Positions 33,889 through 42,930 of a DNA stretch of 62,832 nucleotides are shown in pieces. Within the stretch, counting starts at the first letter, position 1. The number at the start of each line of letters is the position of its first letter. Origin of the DNA: Pseudomonadota bacterium (GTDB lineage Bacteria > Pseudomonadota > Alphaproteobacteria > SP197); NCBI GenBank assembly GCA_039028155.1, contig JBCCIS010000030.1, positions 1 through 62,832 on the forward strand, given 5' to 3'. Under the pieces are notes generated by a model. It was not told where the DNA came from. It was given only the letters and a program-made list of their open reading frames with translations, and did not search any database. The position numbers and the translations under genes were made by a program.

Positions 33889-35040
33889 TCACAGCGTGGC
33901 GGCGTTGCCCCAGATTGCCGTCACCTGGCTCGACAGATGGCCGCCATTGCCGTGACTGACGGCCGTCTCGGTGCCACCGACTTGGCGCTCGCCCGCCTCG
34001 CCACGCAGTTGCTGTATGGCTTCGATGACGGTGAAGATGCCGTACATGCCGGGATGCACGCATGACAGGCCACCGCCATTGGTGTTGACCGGCAGACTGC
34101 CGCCCGGCGCGATGGCACCGCTGGCGGCGAAGGGACCGCCTTCCCCCTTGGCGCAAAAACCGAGATCCTCCAGGAACAGAACCGTGTTGATGGTGAAGGC
34201 GTCATAAAGTTCGGCGACATCGATCTCGGCCGGTGACAAGCCTGCCATGGCGAATGCCCGGACGCCGCTTTCCGTTGCCGCCGTCACCGTCAGATCGGGC
34301 ATCTGCGAGATCTGGCGGTGCCAGTGCGCCTGACCGACACCCAACAGATAAACCGGCGGTTTCGGCTGATCGCCGGCGTGGTCGGCACGCGTCAGAACGA
34401 TCGCGCCGGCGCCGTCGGTTACCAGACAGCAATCGCGCACGCTGAGGGGATCGCAAACCAAGCGGCTGGCGAGGACATCATCGACCGTCAGGGGATCGCG
34501 CATCATGGCGTCCGAGTTGAGCGCCGCCCATTGACGCGCGGCGACCGCGACCTCGGCCAGTTGCTCACGTGTCGTGCCGAACTCATACATGTGACGCGAC
34601 GCCGCAAGCGCATAGGAACTGATCGGATAGCGCGGGCCATAAGGCGTCTCGTAAATCAACGGTTCGCCGGTCGACGGCGATACCAGGCGACCGGCAGCGC
34701 TGCGCTGGTTGCTGCCGTAGCAGATAAGCGCGACATCGCACAAACCGGCATCGAGCGCCAAGGCGGCCCACAACAGGTGCGCGACCGGCGACGACCCGCC
34801 AATCTGCGTGCCGTCGCTGACCTTGGGCCTGATGCCCAGGTATTCGCCGACATTCAGTGGCGCAAAAATGTTCTGCAGATTGGCGGTGAACAATCCGTCG
34901 ACATCGCCAAGCGTCAGGCCGGCATCGTCCAGCGCATCCTTGACCGCCATCGCGGTCAGATCGAGATGGCTGAAGCCCGGCGCCTCACCCAGGCCGGCCA
35001 GGCCGACACCAACCGCCGCGGTCTTGCCGCGCAAGCTCAT
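33889..35040 (-). CDS. thiolase-like protein without the nucleophilic cysteine (SCP-x/Ltp2-type)
   Basis: A 383-residue thiolase-fold protein. It begins A-A-V-G-V-G and has T-A-N-L-Q-N near residue 55. The normal active-site loop Cys-x-S is replaced by G-G-S-S-P-V, so no acyl-Cys can form. The C-terminal part keeps N-T-N-G-G-G, C-V-H-P-G-M-Y-G and S-H-G-N-G-G. Thiolase-like proteins lacking the Cys and encoded beside a DUF35 protein include Ltp2-type aldolases of steroid side-chain breakdown, which cleave by retro-aldol reaction. It overlaps the DUF35 gene by four bases, so the pair probably forms one complex. The role in a steroid-like or other branched acyl-CoA pathway is inference. Confidence 0.82.
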   Translation of the reverse strand: MSLRGKTAAVGVGLAGLGEAPGFSHLDLTAMAVKDALDDAGLTLGDVDGLFTANLQNIFAPLNVGEYLGIRPKVSDGTQIGGSSPVAHLLWAALALDAGLCDVALICYGSNQRSAAGRLVSPSTGEPLIYETPYGPRYPISSYALAASRHMYEFGTTREQLAEVAVAARQWAALNSDAMMRDPLTVDDVLASRLVCDPLSVRDCCLVTDGAGAIVLTRADHAGDQPKPPVYLLGVGQAHWHRQISQMPDLTVTAATESGVRAFAMAGLSPAEIDVAELYDAFTINTVLFLEDLGFCAKGEGGPFAASGAIAPGGSLPVNTNGGGLSCVHPGMYGIFTVIEAIQQLRGEAGERQVGGTETAVSHGNGGHLSSQVTAIWGNAATL

Positions 35041-35399
35041 GCCAGATCGAAGACGACGAAGGGTTCGCCGTCCTGCTTCGTGATCCTAGCCGTGACCGAC
35101 ATGCCGATCTCGACGTCCTCGGGCGCCAGCCCTTCGACGCGACTGGTCAGCCGGACGCCTTCTTCCAGGTCGACCATGCAGAGGTTGTAGGGCGGACCCT
35201 GTTCCGGTCGGCGGCGGATGACCGTTGTGGCATAGACCGTGCCCCTGCCGGACACCTGCCGCCACGTCAGGTCATCGCTGCCGCAATAGGGGCACAGGAT
35301 GCGCGGGAAGAAGACATACCGTCCGCACCCGCCGCATTGCTGGATGTGCAGGGCTCCGGCTTCCAGGTAGGCGGCGTACTGTGCGTCCGGCCCGGTCAT
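35037..35399 (-). CDS. DUF35/OB-fold zinc-ribbon protein, partner of the thiolase-like protein
   Basis: A 120-residue protein with a rubredoxin-like zinc ribbon (C-G-G-C at ~22 and C-P-Y-C at ~36) followed by an OB-fold acyl-CoA-associated domain (S-G-R-G-T-V-Y-A-T-T-V and P-Y-N-L-C-M-V-D-L-E-E-G-V). Such proteins bind thiolase-fold enzymes and are required for activity of Ltp2-type aldolases. ATG at 35399 overlaps the MaoC gene stop by four bases; the longer open frame upstream lies inside that gene. Stop overlaps the thiolase-like gene start. Strict coupling on both sides supports a stable complex. Confidence 0.88.
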   Translation of the reverse strand: MTGPDAQYAAYLEAGALHIQQCGGCGRYVFFPRILCPYCGSDDLTWRQVSGRGTVYATTVIRRRPEQGPPYNLCMVDLEEGVRLTSRVEGLAPEDVEIGMSVTARITKQDGEPFVVFDLA

Positions 35400-36262
35400 G
35401 ACGCCAGTTCCACCAAGCCGTTGTTCAAGACGACGGCATCGCGGTCGTCGACGCGCGCGCGCAGCGACACGGTCGTGCCGTCGACCCACAGCTCTGTGCG
35501 GATCGTCTCGCCGGGGAACACCGGCGCGGAAAACCGCACGTCGAACCGTTTGAGGCGCGTGGGGTCATAGTCGCACAGGGTCTTCAAGACCGCATGCCCG
35601 GCGATACCGAACGTGCAGAGCCCATGCAGGATCGGACGGTCGAAACCGGCCGCCTTGGCAACGTCGGGATCGGCATGGAGCGGGTTATCGTCACCATTGA
35701 GCCGGTAGAGCAAGGCCTGCTGCGGCAAAGTCGGGAGATCGCAGACGTGATCGGGATCGCGTTCGGGCATCGGATGGGGCTGGCGCACCGGACCGGACGG
35801 CCCGCCAAAGCCACCGTCGCCGCGCGCGAACGTCGTGCGCCGGATGGTCGCGACCGGCTGGTTCGTCGAGGCGTCGATGATGTCGCGCAGCATATAAAGC
35901 AGCGCACCACGGCCCTCGCCTTTGTCAATAATCTCCTCGACCCGGCTGCGCGTCAGGAACGTGCCTTCGGCGGGGATCGCGCGATGTAGCGTCAGGCTCT
36001 CCTCGCCGTGGACGACCTTCTTCCAATCGACACCGGTCTTGGGATCACGCAGCCAGAACCCCGGCGGTGTCAGAACCACCGCCATGGTCGGCAAGGCCTT
36101 CATCTCCTTTTCGTAAACGAAGCGGAGTTCGTTCTCGTCGACCGGATCGTGACCGACACCGACGCCCAGCGCGTAGAGCGCTGTCTGTTGCCAGGTCCAG
36201 GTCCGCGTTTCCTCGGGAAACGACCAAGCCTTCAGGGATTCGTAGTCAATGGCCACCGGCAT
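35396..36262 (-). CDS. MaoC family (R)-specific enoyl-CoA hydratase, intact active site
   Basis: A 288-residue double-hotdog protein of the hydratase-2 type. The N-terminal hotdog has lost the motif. The C-terminal hotdog holds Y-R-L-N-G-D-D-N-P-L-H-A-D-P, with the catalytic Asp and His and the Asn-Pro of the signature, followed by A-G-F-D-R-P-I-L-H-G-L. It should add water to a 2-enoyl-CoA to give the (R)-3-hydroxyacyl-CoA. It overlaps the neighbouring MaoC gene by 17 bases. The partner SDR at 37121 could then oxidise the hydroxyl group, or the thiolase-like/DUF35 pair could cleave the product by retro-aldol. Confidence 0.87.
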   Translation of the reverse strand: MPVAIDYESLKAWSFPEETRTWTWQQTALYALGVGVGHDPVDENELRFVYEKEMKALPTMAVVLTPPGFWLRDPKTGVDWKKVVHGEESLTLHRAIPAEGTFLTRSRVEEIIDKGEGRGALLYMLRDIIDASTNQPVATIRRTTFARGDGGFGGPSGPVRQPHPMPERDPDHVCDLPTLPQQALLYRLNGDDNPLHADPDVAKAAGFDRPILHGLCTFGIAGHAVLKTLCDYDPTRLKRFDVRFSAPVFPGETIRTELWVDGTTVSLRARVDDRDAVVLNNGLVELAS

Positions 36263-37124
36263 GTCCTTTCAAGTCGGCGCGACCATTGGCCAACACGACG
36301 ATGTCGCGGCCAGCCGCGCGGGTTTCAAACCAAACGGCCGAACCGTCGCGCCAGATCAGGGTGCGCAATCTGTCACCGGGATAGACCGGGGCGCTGAAAC
36401 GGCCATGGAAACGCTGAACGCGCTCGGGTTCATGGTCGCAGCAGCAGGCAACGACCGCGTGACAGGCGATGCCATAGGTCGCCAGACCGTGCAGGATAGG
36501 CCCATCGAACCCGGCATCGCGGGCGAACTTCGGCTCTACGTGCAGCGCGTAGTGATCGCCCGACAGGCGGTAGATCAATGCCGCCTGCGCCGCAACCGGC
36601 TGTTCGTGGATGGCATCCGGTTCGCGATCGGGCATCGCCGCGCGTTCCGGCACCGGTGGCGGTGGGCCGCCGAAGCCGCCAGCACCGATCAACACATCGG
36701 TCTGGCGCAACGTCGCAAGCGCCTGCCCCGAATCGGCATCGACCATCTCCTCTTCGATGACCAGAATGGCGTGGCTTCCCGAACCCCTGTCATAGAGGCC
36801 AACGACGCGGCTCTGTCCCTTGATTGTGCCTTCGGCGGGGATTGGCGCGTGCAGGGTGATCGTCTCGTCGCCGTGCACATTCGGCGCGGCCCCTAGACCT
36901 AGCGCGGGGTCGCTCAGCCAATGGTTGGAATCGCCGATGACCGTGGCGAAAGTCGGCAGCACCCGCGGTCCCCAGTCCTGGTAAACGAACGGCAGGACGT
37001 TGCGGTCGACGGGATCATGCCCGAGACCCAGGCCGAGGTGATAAAGCACGCTATCGTCAGCGGCATGACCCCTTTCGTACGGCGCGATCTCGAAGGATGC
37101 GACCTTGCCGGGATCGACGGTCAC
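36246..37124 (-). CDS. MaoC family dehydratase paralogue with altered hydratase motif
   Basis: A 292-residue double-hotdog protein, paralogue of the next gene. Its hydratase motif reads Y-R-L-S-G-D-H-Y-A-L-H-V-E-P: Asp and His are kept but Asn-Pro is Tyr-Ala, which may open the pocket or change the substrate. The GTG at 37124 overlaps the stop of the SDR gene (GTGA) and is chosen; the longer frame is a shadow of that gene. The C-terminal A-G-F-D-G-P-I-L-H-G-L-A-T-Y-G is family standard. Two MaoC subunits in one operon may form a heteromer, as known for steroid side-chain hydratases. Confidence 0.84.
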   Translation of the reverse strand: MTVDPGKVASFEIAPYERGHAADDSVLYHLGLGLGHDPVDRNVLPFVYQDWGPRVLPTFATVIGDSNHWLSDPALGLGAAPNVHGDETITLHAPIPAEGTIKGQSRVVGLYDRGSGSHAILVIEEEMVDADSGQALATLRQTDVLIGAGGFGGPPPPVPERAAMPDREPDAIHEQPVAAQAALIYRLSGDHYALHVEPKFARDAGFDGPILHGLATYGIACHAVVACCCDHEPERVQRFHGRFSAPVYPGDRLRTLIWRDGSAVWFETRAAGRDIVVLANGRADLKGHAGGH

Positions 37125-38038
37125 ACGGGATCCCACGAGAAGACGTCGCCGGAAACGTCGAGATCGTAGAGATCGGATTTGAAGGCCGGCAGCATCTGAT
37201 CGGCAAGCGCCTGAGGCGTCCAGCCGCCGTCGCGATGCAGCGAGCGCAGCGGCCGGGGCTGGCTGATCAGGAACACCTCGTCGCCACGGACGCAAAGGAT
37301 CTGGCCTGACACGTCGGACGCCGCGTCGGACGCCAAAAACACCGCCATCGGCGCGATCTTGGCCGGCGTCAGCGATTTCAGCTTATCGACCCGCGCCTTC
37401 TGGTCCTCGGTTTCCGTCGGGATCGACCCGATCATGCGCGACCAGGCGAACGGCGCGATGCAGTTCGATCGCACGCCGAAGCGCGCCATATCGAGCGCGA
37501 TGCCGCGCGACAGGCCGACGATACCCATCTTGGCCGCCGCGTAGTTGGCCTGACCGATGTTACCGATCAATCCGGATGTGGAGGTGAAGTGAACGAAGGC
37601 GCCAGAGCCCTGCTCGCGGAAATGCGCGGCGGCGGCGCGGCTGGTGTTGAAGCTGCCACGCAGGTGGACATCGATCACCGCTTCGAAATCGGCATGGCTC
37701 ATCTTGTGAAAGATGGCGTCGCGCAGAATACCGGCGTTGTTGACCACCGCGTCGATGCGGCCGAAGGCATCCAGCGCCGCCGCGATCATGCGTTCGGCGC
37801 CCTTGGCGTCGGCGACGCTATCGGCGTTCAGCACCGCCCGACCACCGGCGTCCTTGATCGCAGCGACGACCTCGGCGGCTGGCCCCTCATTGGCGCCGGC
37901 GCCATCGAGCGACGCGCCGAGGTCATTGACCACGACAGCAGCACCTTCTTGCGCCATCAACAACGCGATCTCGCGCCCGATACCGCGGCCGGCACCGGTC
38001 ACCAGGGCGACCTTGCCCGCCATCATGTCTCCGGCCAT
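37121..38038 (-). CDS. SDR family dehydrogenase, MFE-2-type (3R-hydroxyacyl-CoA dehydrogenase-like)
   Basis: A 305-residue short-chain dehydrogenase. NAD-binding motif T-G-A-G-R-G-I-G near residue 15, V-V-N-D-L-G-A-S-L-D-G typical of the multifunctional enzyme type 2 branch, N-N-A-G-I, catalytic Ser in T-S-T-S-G and Tyr/Lys in N-Y-A-A-A-K. The C-terminal ~45 residues extend beyond a plain SDR (L-A-D-Q-M-L-P-A-F-K). In MFE-2 such an SDR is fused to a MaoC hydratase; here the two are separate genes in tight order, consistent with the same chemistry: oxidation of a 3-hydroxyacyl-CoA. ATG at 38038, 13 bases after the MBL gene. Confidence 0.87.
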   Translation of the reverse strand: MAGDMMAGKVALVTGAGRGIGREIALLMAQEGAAVVVNDLGASLDGAGANEGPAAEVVAAIKDAGGRAVLNADSVADAKGAERMIAAALDAFGRIDAVVNNAGILRDAIFHKMSHADFEAVIDVHLRGSFNTSRAAAAHFREQGSGAFVHFTSTSGLIGNIGQANYAAAKMGIVGLSRGIALDMARFGVRSNCIAPFAWSRMIGSIPTETEDQKARVDKLKSLTPAKIAPMAVFLASDAASDVSGQILCVRGDEVFLISQPRPLRSLHRDGGWTPQALADQMLPAFKSDLYDLDVSGDVFSWDPV

Positions 38039-38051
38039 GAGCGTTCTCTCC

Positions 38052-38828
38052 CTAAGCCGCCGCGCGCATCTCCAGATAGCCGCGGCACAGTTCGACGAGG
38101 CGCTCGCGGCCGAAGCTGGGGTCGTGGCCGGCGTGGACCACGGTGACCGGCAGTTCCATCAGACGCTCGACCGTCTTGATGTAGGTCGGGATATCGGATT
38201 CAGGCAGCATGTCGAGCAGTGGTCCGTCATAGACGGAGTCACCGGAGAAGAGCGTGCCGGTCGCTGCTTCCCACAGACCAACGCTGCCGGGCGAGTGTCC
38301 CGGCAAATGCAGGACTTCGAACTTGCGGTTGCCGATCGAAACCTCGTCGCCTTCGTCGACCACGCGGGTCGGCTTGGCTGGTTCGACGCGATAGGCGCGC
38401 GCGTCGTAGCCCGGGTGCGGCAGCGCATCGATCAGGCAATCGGATATCTTGTAGCCGGAGTCTTCAATGCACTTGACGATCTCCGGGTCCATGTCTTCGC
38501 GATAGAGCGAGAAGCGATTATCCGCATCCTCCATGATCGCGGCCTCATGTTTGGAGACGATACGGTTCTCGAACTCGTGCAGCCCGCCGACATGATCGAA
38601 GTGGGTGTGCGTCGCAAACGCGATCACACCCTTGCCGAAGAGATCCTGGATCGCGGGTCTTAGCTCCTTGATGCCCATGCCGGTATCGACCAGTAGGTCA
38701 GTCTCAGATCCCCGCACATGCCAGATGTTGCAGCGGCCGAGCGGATCGACATGGGGCTCCCAAATCAGTGTGATGTCGTCGTCGATCTTCTTGCGCTCGA
38801 ACCAGCGCTCGGCGATCTGGAAGGTCAT
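38052..38828 (-). CDS. metallo-beta-lactamase fold hydrolase
   Basis: A 258-residue MBL-fold enzyme with the H-x-H-x-D-H motif (T-H-T-H-F-D-H-V-G-G near 76). Further ligands are H in P-G-H-S-P-G, D in F-S-G-D-S-V-Y-D and H in H-A-G-H-D. Two zinc ions are expected. Family roles include thioester hydrolysis and glyoxalase II-like reactions; beside an acyl-CoA operon a CoA-thioester hydrolase is plausible. ATG at 38828. First gene of the compact run MBL-SDR-MaoC-MaoC-DUF35-thiolase; 110 bases separate it from the hydantoinase B gene upstream. Confidence 0.87.
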   Translation of the reverse strand: MTFQIAERWFERKKIDDDITLIWEPHVDPLGRCNIWHVRGSETDLLVDTGMGIKELRPAIQDLFGKGVIAFATHTHFDHVGGLHEFENRIVSKHEAAIMEDADNRFSLYREDMDPEIVKCIEDSGYKISDCLIDALPHPGYDARAYRVEPAKPTRVVDEGDEVSIGNRKFEVLHLPGHSPGSVGLWEAATGTLFSGDSVYDGPLLDMLPESDIPTYIKTVERLMELPVTVVHAGHDPSFGRERLVELCRGYLEMRAAA

Positions 38829-38938
38829 GGTCCCGGCCCCTCGACGGTGATTGGATCAAAAATACGGCAGGCGCGGTGACGCCTACGTGGGATCGTACAG
38901 GCCAAGGCGGCCGACAACAAAGAAAGTGGTGTCAGGGT

Positions 38939-40600
38939 TCAAACGTACCCTTCGGCACGGTCGCGTTGGGCGAGCGCCGGGTCGCGCTTGGCCGGGTCGC
39001 CCCAGCCGCCGCCGCCCGCACCCCTCGTGCGCAGCACGTCGCCGCGCTTCAGGAGCAGTCCGACGATCTTGCTGCCGAGGTTCTCTTCGTTCGCCGTCTC
39101 CGGATTCTTGATCAGCATCGCCTTGCCGCCGGGACCGCCGCCGGCATAGCCCCACGGCGCGGTGTCATCGCGGGTCTCCTGGCAATAGCCGGTCAGAATG
39201 CCGCTTTCCGCCAGCACCTCGAAGTCGCGCTGGATGCCGAGTCCGCCACGGTGTTGGCCGACACCGCCGGAACCTTCGACAAGTTCCGTGCGCTGCACCC
39301 GGACCGGCGACAGCGTTTCCATGATTTCAGCCGAGAGAATGGCGCAGTTGCCGCCGTGGGTATCCACCGCGCTCAGCCCGTCGGCCTTCGGACCGCCGCC
39401 CATGCCGCCGCCCAGAATGTCCGCGATGATGTAGTAGGGCTGGCTGCCGTCATCGTTCGCCATCTCCGGTCGATCGTCGAAGCCGCCCAGGACAAAGGAC
39501 GGGAACGACGTCTGGCACGCCGCCGCGGCATTTTCACCACCGACCGGCGCCAGCGCACGCAGGACCACGTCGGCCAGGGCCTGCTGGGTGATGTGGCGCA
39601 CCGAGACGGCGGCCGGACGGATCGGATCGAAGATTGAACCCCGGCGCGTCGCGATCGTGACCGGCCGGTCGTTGCCCTGGTTCTGCGGCAGTTCCGGCGC
39701 AACGATGCACTTGACGGCGTAGTGGATCATGGAATGGGTTGAGGCCTCCGGACAGTTGAGTCCGTTGGCCCGCTGATCCTCCGATCCCGTCACGTCGACA
39801 GTCAGCGCGTCGCCGGTGACGATGACGGCGGCGTGCAGGCGGTTCGGTTGATCCGTCGTCACGTCGTCCTCGATGAAAACTTCGGCGTCATAAGTGCCGT
39901 CGGGGATCGCCTCGATAGCGCGGCGCATGAACGTCTCGTTGTAGTCGAGGCAGGCCCGACACAGGTCAGCGAAACCCCTGTTGCCGTAGCGCTCAGCCAG
40001 CTCCGACAAACGCCGTTCGCCGGTGCGGCAGCCGGCAATTTGGGCGCGGAGGTCGCCGGCGGAACCGTCGGGATCGCGAACGTTATTGGCGATGATGTCG
40101 AAGATCGCCTGGTTCGGCTTGCCCGCCTCGATCAACTTAAGCGGCGGCAAGATAATGCCCTCGGCAAACACCTCTAGATTGTCCGGGCCTTCCGAACCCG
40201 GCACCTTGCCGCCGATATCGACGTGGTGGGCGATGGTCGAGGTGATCGCGATCATCTCGCCATCGTGGAATACCGGGCTGAAAAGGCAGATATCCATGGT
40301 GTGCGTGCAGCCGTGATAGGGATCGTTGCACACGATGATGTCGCCGGGATTCCAGTCCTCACGCGGGATCGTCTTGAACATGTAGCCGATCGCCGTCGAC
40401 ATGATGCCAAGCTGAGCGGGAATGGTTTCGGCCTGACTCAGCATGTCGCCGTCGGGCGTGAAGAGGCCGCAGGCGTAATCGTACATGTCCCAGATGATTG
40501 ACGAGAACGCCGCTCGGCGTAGCGCCATCGACATCTCCTCGGCGATCCCGGCGACCTGGTGCTGGAACACATCGCGGCTGATCGGATCGATGGCGGTCAT
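38939..40600 (-). CDS. hyuB: hydantoinase B/oxoprolinase family protein
   Basis: A 553-residue hydantoinase-B subunit. It starts M-T-A-I-D-P-I-S-R-D-V-F. It contains C-N-D-P-Y-H-G-C-T-H and H-V-D-I-G-G-K-V-P-G, and the C-terminal glycine-rich G-A-G-G-G-G-W-G-D-P. With HyuA it forms an ATP-dependent hydrolase of cyclic amides or, in relatives, an acetone/acetophenone carboxylase. ATG at 40600 has GGGGAGAA upstream. An ATG at 40633 that overlaps the hyuA stop is possible but has a weaker site. Substrate cannot be set by sequence alone. Confidence 0.87.
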   Translation of the reverse strand: MTAIDPISRDVFQHQVAGIAEEMSMALRRAAFSSIIWDMYDYACGLFTPDGDMLSQAETIPAQLGIMSTAIGYMFKTIPREDWNPGDIIVCNDPYHGCTHTMDICLFSPVFHDGEMIAITSTIAHHVDIGGKVPGSEGPDNLEVFAEGIILPPLKLIEAGKPNQAIFDIIANNVRDPDGSAGDLRAQIAGCRTGERRLSELAERYGNRGFADLCRACLDYNETFMRRAIEAIPDGTYDAEVFIEDDVTTDQPNRLHAAVIVTGDALTVDVTGSEDQRANGLNCPEASTHSMIHYAVKCIVAPELPQNQGNDRPVTIATRRGSIFDPIRPAAVSVRHITQQALADVVLRALAPVGGENAAAACQTSFPSFVLGGFDDRPEMANDDGSQPYYIIADILGGGMGGGPKADGLSAVDTHGGNCAILSAEIMETLSPVRVQRTELVEGSGGVGQHRGGLGIQRDFEVLAESGILTGYCQETRDDTAPWGYAGGGPGGKAMLIKNPETANEENLGSKIVGLLLKRGDVLRTRGAGGGGWGDPAKRDPALAQRDRAEGYV

Positions 40601-40629
40601 GGTCGTTCTCCCCTCAGCGGCGTGGTCTG

Positions 40630-42675
40630 TCATGACGCCACCTTGATGCGGATGACACCGGTCGGCGCGACCGTCGCGCTCTGACCGTGTAGCAGCACGG
40701 TCGTGGTATCGCGCTGGATGATAACGGCGGGCCCGTCGATCTCGTGGCCTGGACATACGTCCTCACGACGGTAGACCGGCATGTTTTCGAACCCCTTGGC
40801 TGCGTCCAAGCATACCGGACGATGCCCGGCCGGTTTCGGAGAACCCGACGTCATGCCGTCCGCCTTGGCTAACGCCGCCTTGGGCGTGCGGCCGAAGGCA
40901 TCGACACGCAGGTTGACGAACTCGACCGGCACCGTCTCGTCGGTGTGGCCATAGGCGCGCTCGTGCTGGCGGTGAAACGCGGCCGCGATATCGTCGGCCC
41001 GCCACCAGCCGACCGCGCCCGGCTCGGGCAGTGTCACCAAAAGTTCGTGGAACTGACCGACGCAGCGCATATCGGCGGCGAAACGAAAGTAGCGGTCGCC
41101 TTCCGATAAACCGTCGCGGGCCAGCGCGCCGTCGAGTTCCGCCTTCAGCGCCAGCAACCGTTCCGTCAACTCGCCTTCGTCGACCTTGGCGAAGCGCCGC
41201 TGCCAGGCAGCTTGGCGGGCGTGGCGAATGTCGGACATCAATAGGCCCTGGGCGGCGTAAACACCGGGTGATGTCGGCACCAACACCTCGGCCATGCCGA
41301 GATCGCGCGCCATGAAGGGCGCGTAGATCGGCCCCGCGCCGCCGAAAGCCAGCAACGCGAAGTCGCGGACATCGAGGCCGCGCTCGACGGAGAGCTTGCG
41401 GATCGCCTGGATCATGCCGGCATTGGCAACACGCACAATGCCCAGCGCCGCCTCCTCCAGAGACAGCCCCAGCGGTTCGGCGATCGTCTCCTGCACCGCG
41501 CGGCGGGCGAGATCGGCATCGAGCGCCATCTCACCGCCGAGGAACTCATCAGGGTCGAGAATGCCCAGCACAACGGCAGCATCGGTCACCGTCGCGTCGC
41601 TGCCACCCTGGCCGTAACAGGCAGGACCCGGATCGGCGCCCGCCGACTGCGGCCCAACCCGCAAGCCGCCACCCAGATCGACATGCGCGATCGAGCCGCC
41701 ACCAGCGGAGATGGTCTCGATGTCGAGCGTCGGCAGGCGCAGCGGCTGGCCGTCAATCTCGCGTCCCATGACCATACGGGGCTCGCCATCGGCGACGACG
41801 GAGAAGTCGGCCGACGTGCCGCCCATGTCGAAGGTGACGAGATTGGCGACACCAAGCTCACCAGCCATGGCGGCGCCTGCAATGACGCCGCCCGCAGGCC
41901 CGGAAAGCAACATCGCCGCCGGGTTTTGACGCGCCGCCTCCGGCGTCGCGACACCACCGTCGCTGCGCATCAGCCGCAGCGGCGCGGCGACACCGTCGCC
42001 GGCAAGCGCCTGATCAAGGGTCGCGACGTAGCGATCGACCACCGGTCCGACATAACCGGCGACGGCCGTGGTGTTGGCCCGCGGGTACTCCTCGATCTGC
42101 GGGTTGACGCGGCTGGAGAGATAGATCGGCACGCCGGGCAACAGCTCGGCCAGATGCCGCTCGATCATCTCCTCCGGCCCGGCATCGAGATACGAAAAAG
42201 CGAGGCAAACGGCGACCGCTTCCGGGTCCAGTGCGGCGGTCTCCTCAGCGACCCGGCGCGCCTCGTCCTCGCCGAGCGCGGTCACCGGTTTGCCGAAGGC
42301 GTCCAGACGCTCCACGGCCTCAACCACGCGCGAACGCGGCACGACTGGCAGCGGTTTGGTCTGGGTCATCCGGTAGAGATGCGGCCGCAACTGATCGCCG
42401 ATCTCCAAGACATCGCGAAAGCCGTCGGACACCACCATCGCGACCTTCGCGCCATTGCGCGTCAGGAACGCGTTGGTGCCGACCGTGAAACCGTGCACGA
42501 AAAGATCGACATCGGAAGGTTTGAGACCGGCGCTGTCGGTGACACGTCGAATCCCCTCCAGCACGGCATCGGCACTACCCGGGGTCGACGCGACCTTGTC
42601 CAGATGGACGCGATCGGAATCGATCAGGACGAGATCGGTAAACGTGCCGCCGACATCTGCCGAAAGATAGCGCAT
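40630..42675 (-). CDS. hyuA: hydantoinase A/oxoprolinase family protein
   Basis: A 681-residue ATP-dependent hydantoinase A subunit. The actin-like ATPase N-terminus begins D-V-G-G-T-F-T-D-L-V. Other landmarks are N-A-F-L-T-R-N-G-A, S-G-P-A-G-G-V-I-A-G and F-D-M-G-G-T-S-A-D. The C-terminal domain is the hydantoinase/oxoprolinase type. Length is usual for free-standing HyuA. ATG at 42675 is chosen; the longer frame enters non-coding leader. It precedes hyuB by 29 bases. Cyclic imides, 5-oxoproline analogues or ketone carboxylation are possible. Confidence 0.88.
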   Translation of the reverse strand: MRYLSADVGGTFTDLVLIDSDRVHLDKVASTPGSADAVLEGIRRVTDSAGLKPSDVDLFVHGFTVGTNAFLTRNGAKVAMVVSDGFRDVLEIGDQLRPHLYRMTQTKPLPVVPRSRVVEAVERLDAFGKPVTALGEDEARRVAEETAALDPEAVAVCLAFSYLDAGPEEMIERHLAELLPGVPIYLSSRVNPQIEEYPRANTTAVAGYVGPVVDRYVATLDQALAGDGVAAPLRLMRSDGGVATPEAARQNPAAMLLSGPAGGVIAGAAMAGELGVANLVTFDMGGTSADFSVVADGEPRMVMGREIDGQPLRLPTLDIETISAGGGSIAHVDLGGGLRVGPQSAGADPGPACYGQGGSDATVTDAAVVLGILDPDEFLGGEMALDADLARRAVQETIAEPLGLSLEEAALGIVRVANAGMIQAIRKLSVERGLDVRDFALLAFGGAGPIYAPFMARDLGMAEVLVPTSPGVYAAQGLLMSDIRHARQAAWQRRFAKVDEGELTERLLALKAELDGALARDGLSEGDRYFRFAADMRCVGQFHELLVTLPEPGAVGWWRADDIAAAFHRQHERAYGHTDETVPVEFVNLRVDAFGRTPKAALAKADGMTSGSPKPAGHRPVCLDAAKGFENMPVYRREDVCPGHEIDGPAVIIQRDTTTVLLHGQSATVAPTGVIRIKVAS

Positions 42676-42930
42676 AGCCGGCAGGGTAGTGCATGGGTTG
42701 GCGGGCATCCACCGGCATAAACACGCGCATCGGCTGTTGACCGCAACGGGCAAACGCCCGTAAAAGCAAACCCATGTTCAAGCCACCGTTCCATCCCATG
42801 TCGAGACCGGCCGGCATCGCCGGCTGATGACGGGTCTCGTCCGTCACTGACCGGCCGACGCCTTAAGGGCGTCACTTTGGCTGGACTTGGGCCGCTTCGA
42901 TAGGCCCCGAACGACGGAACGGAACCCCAC

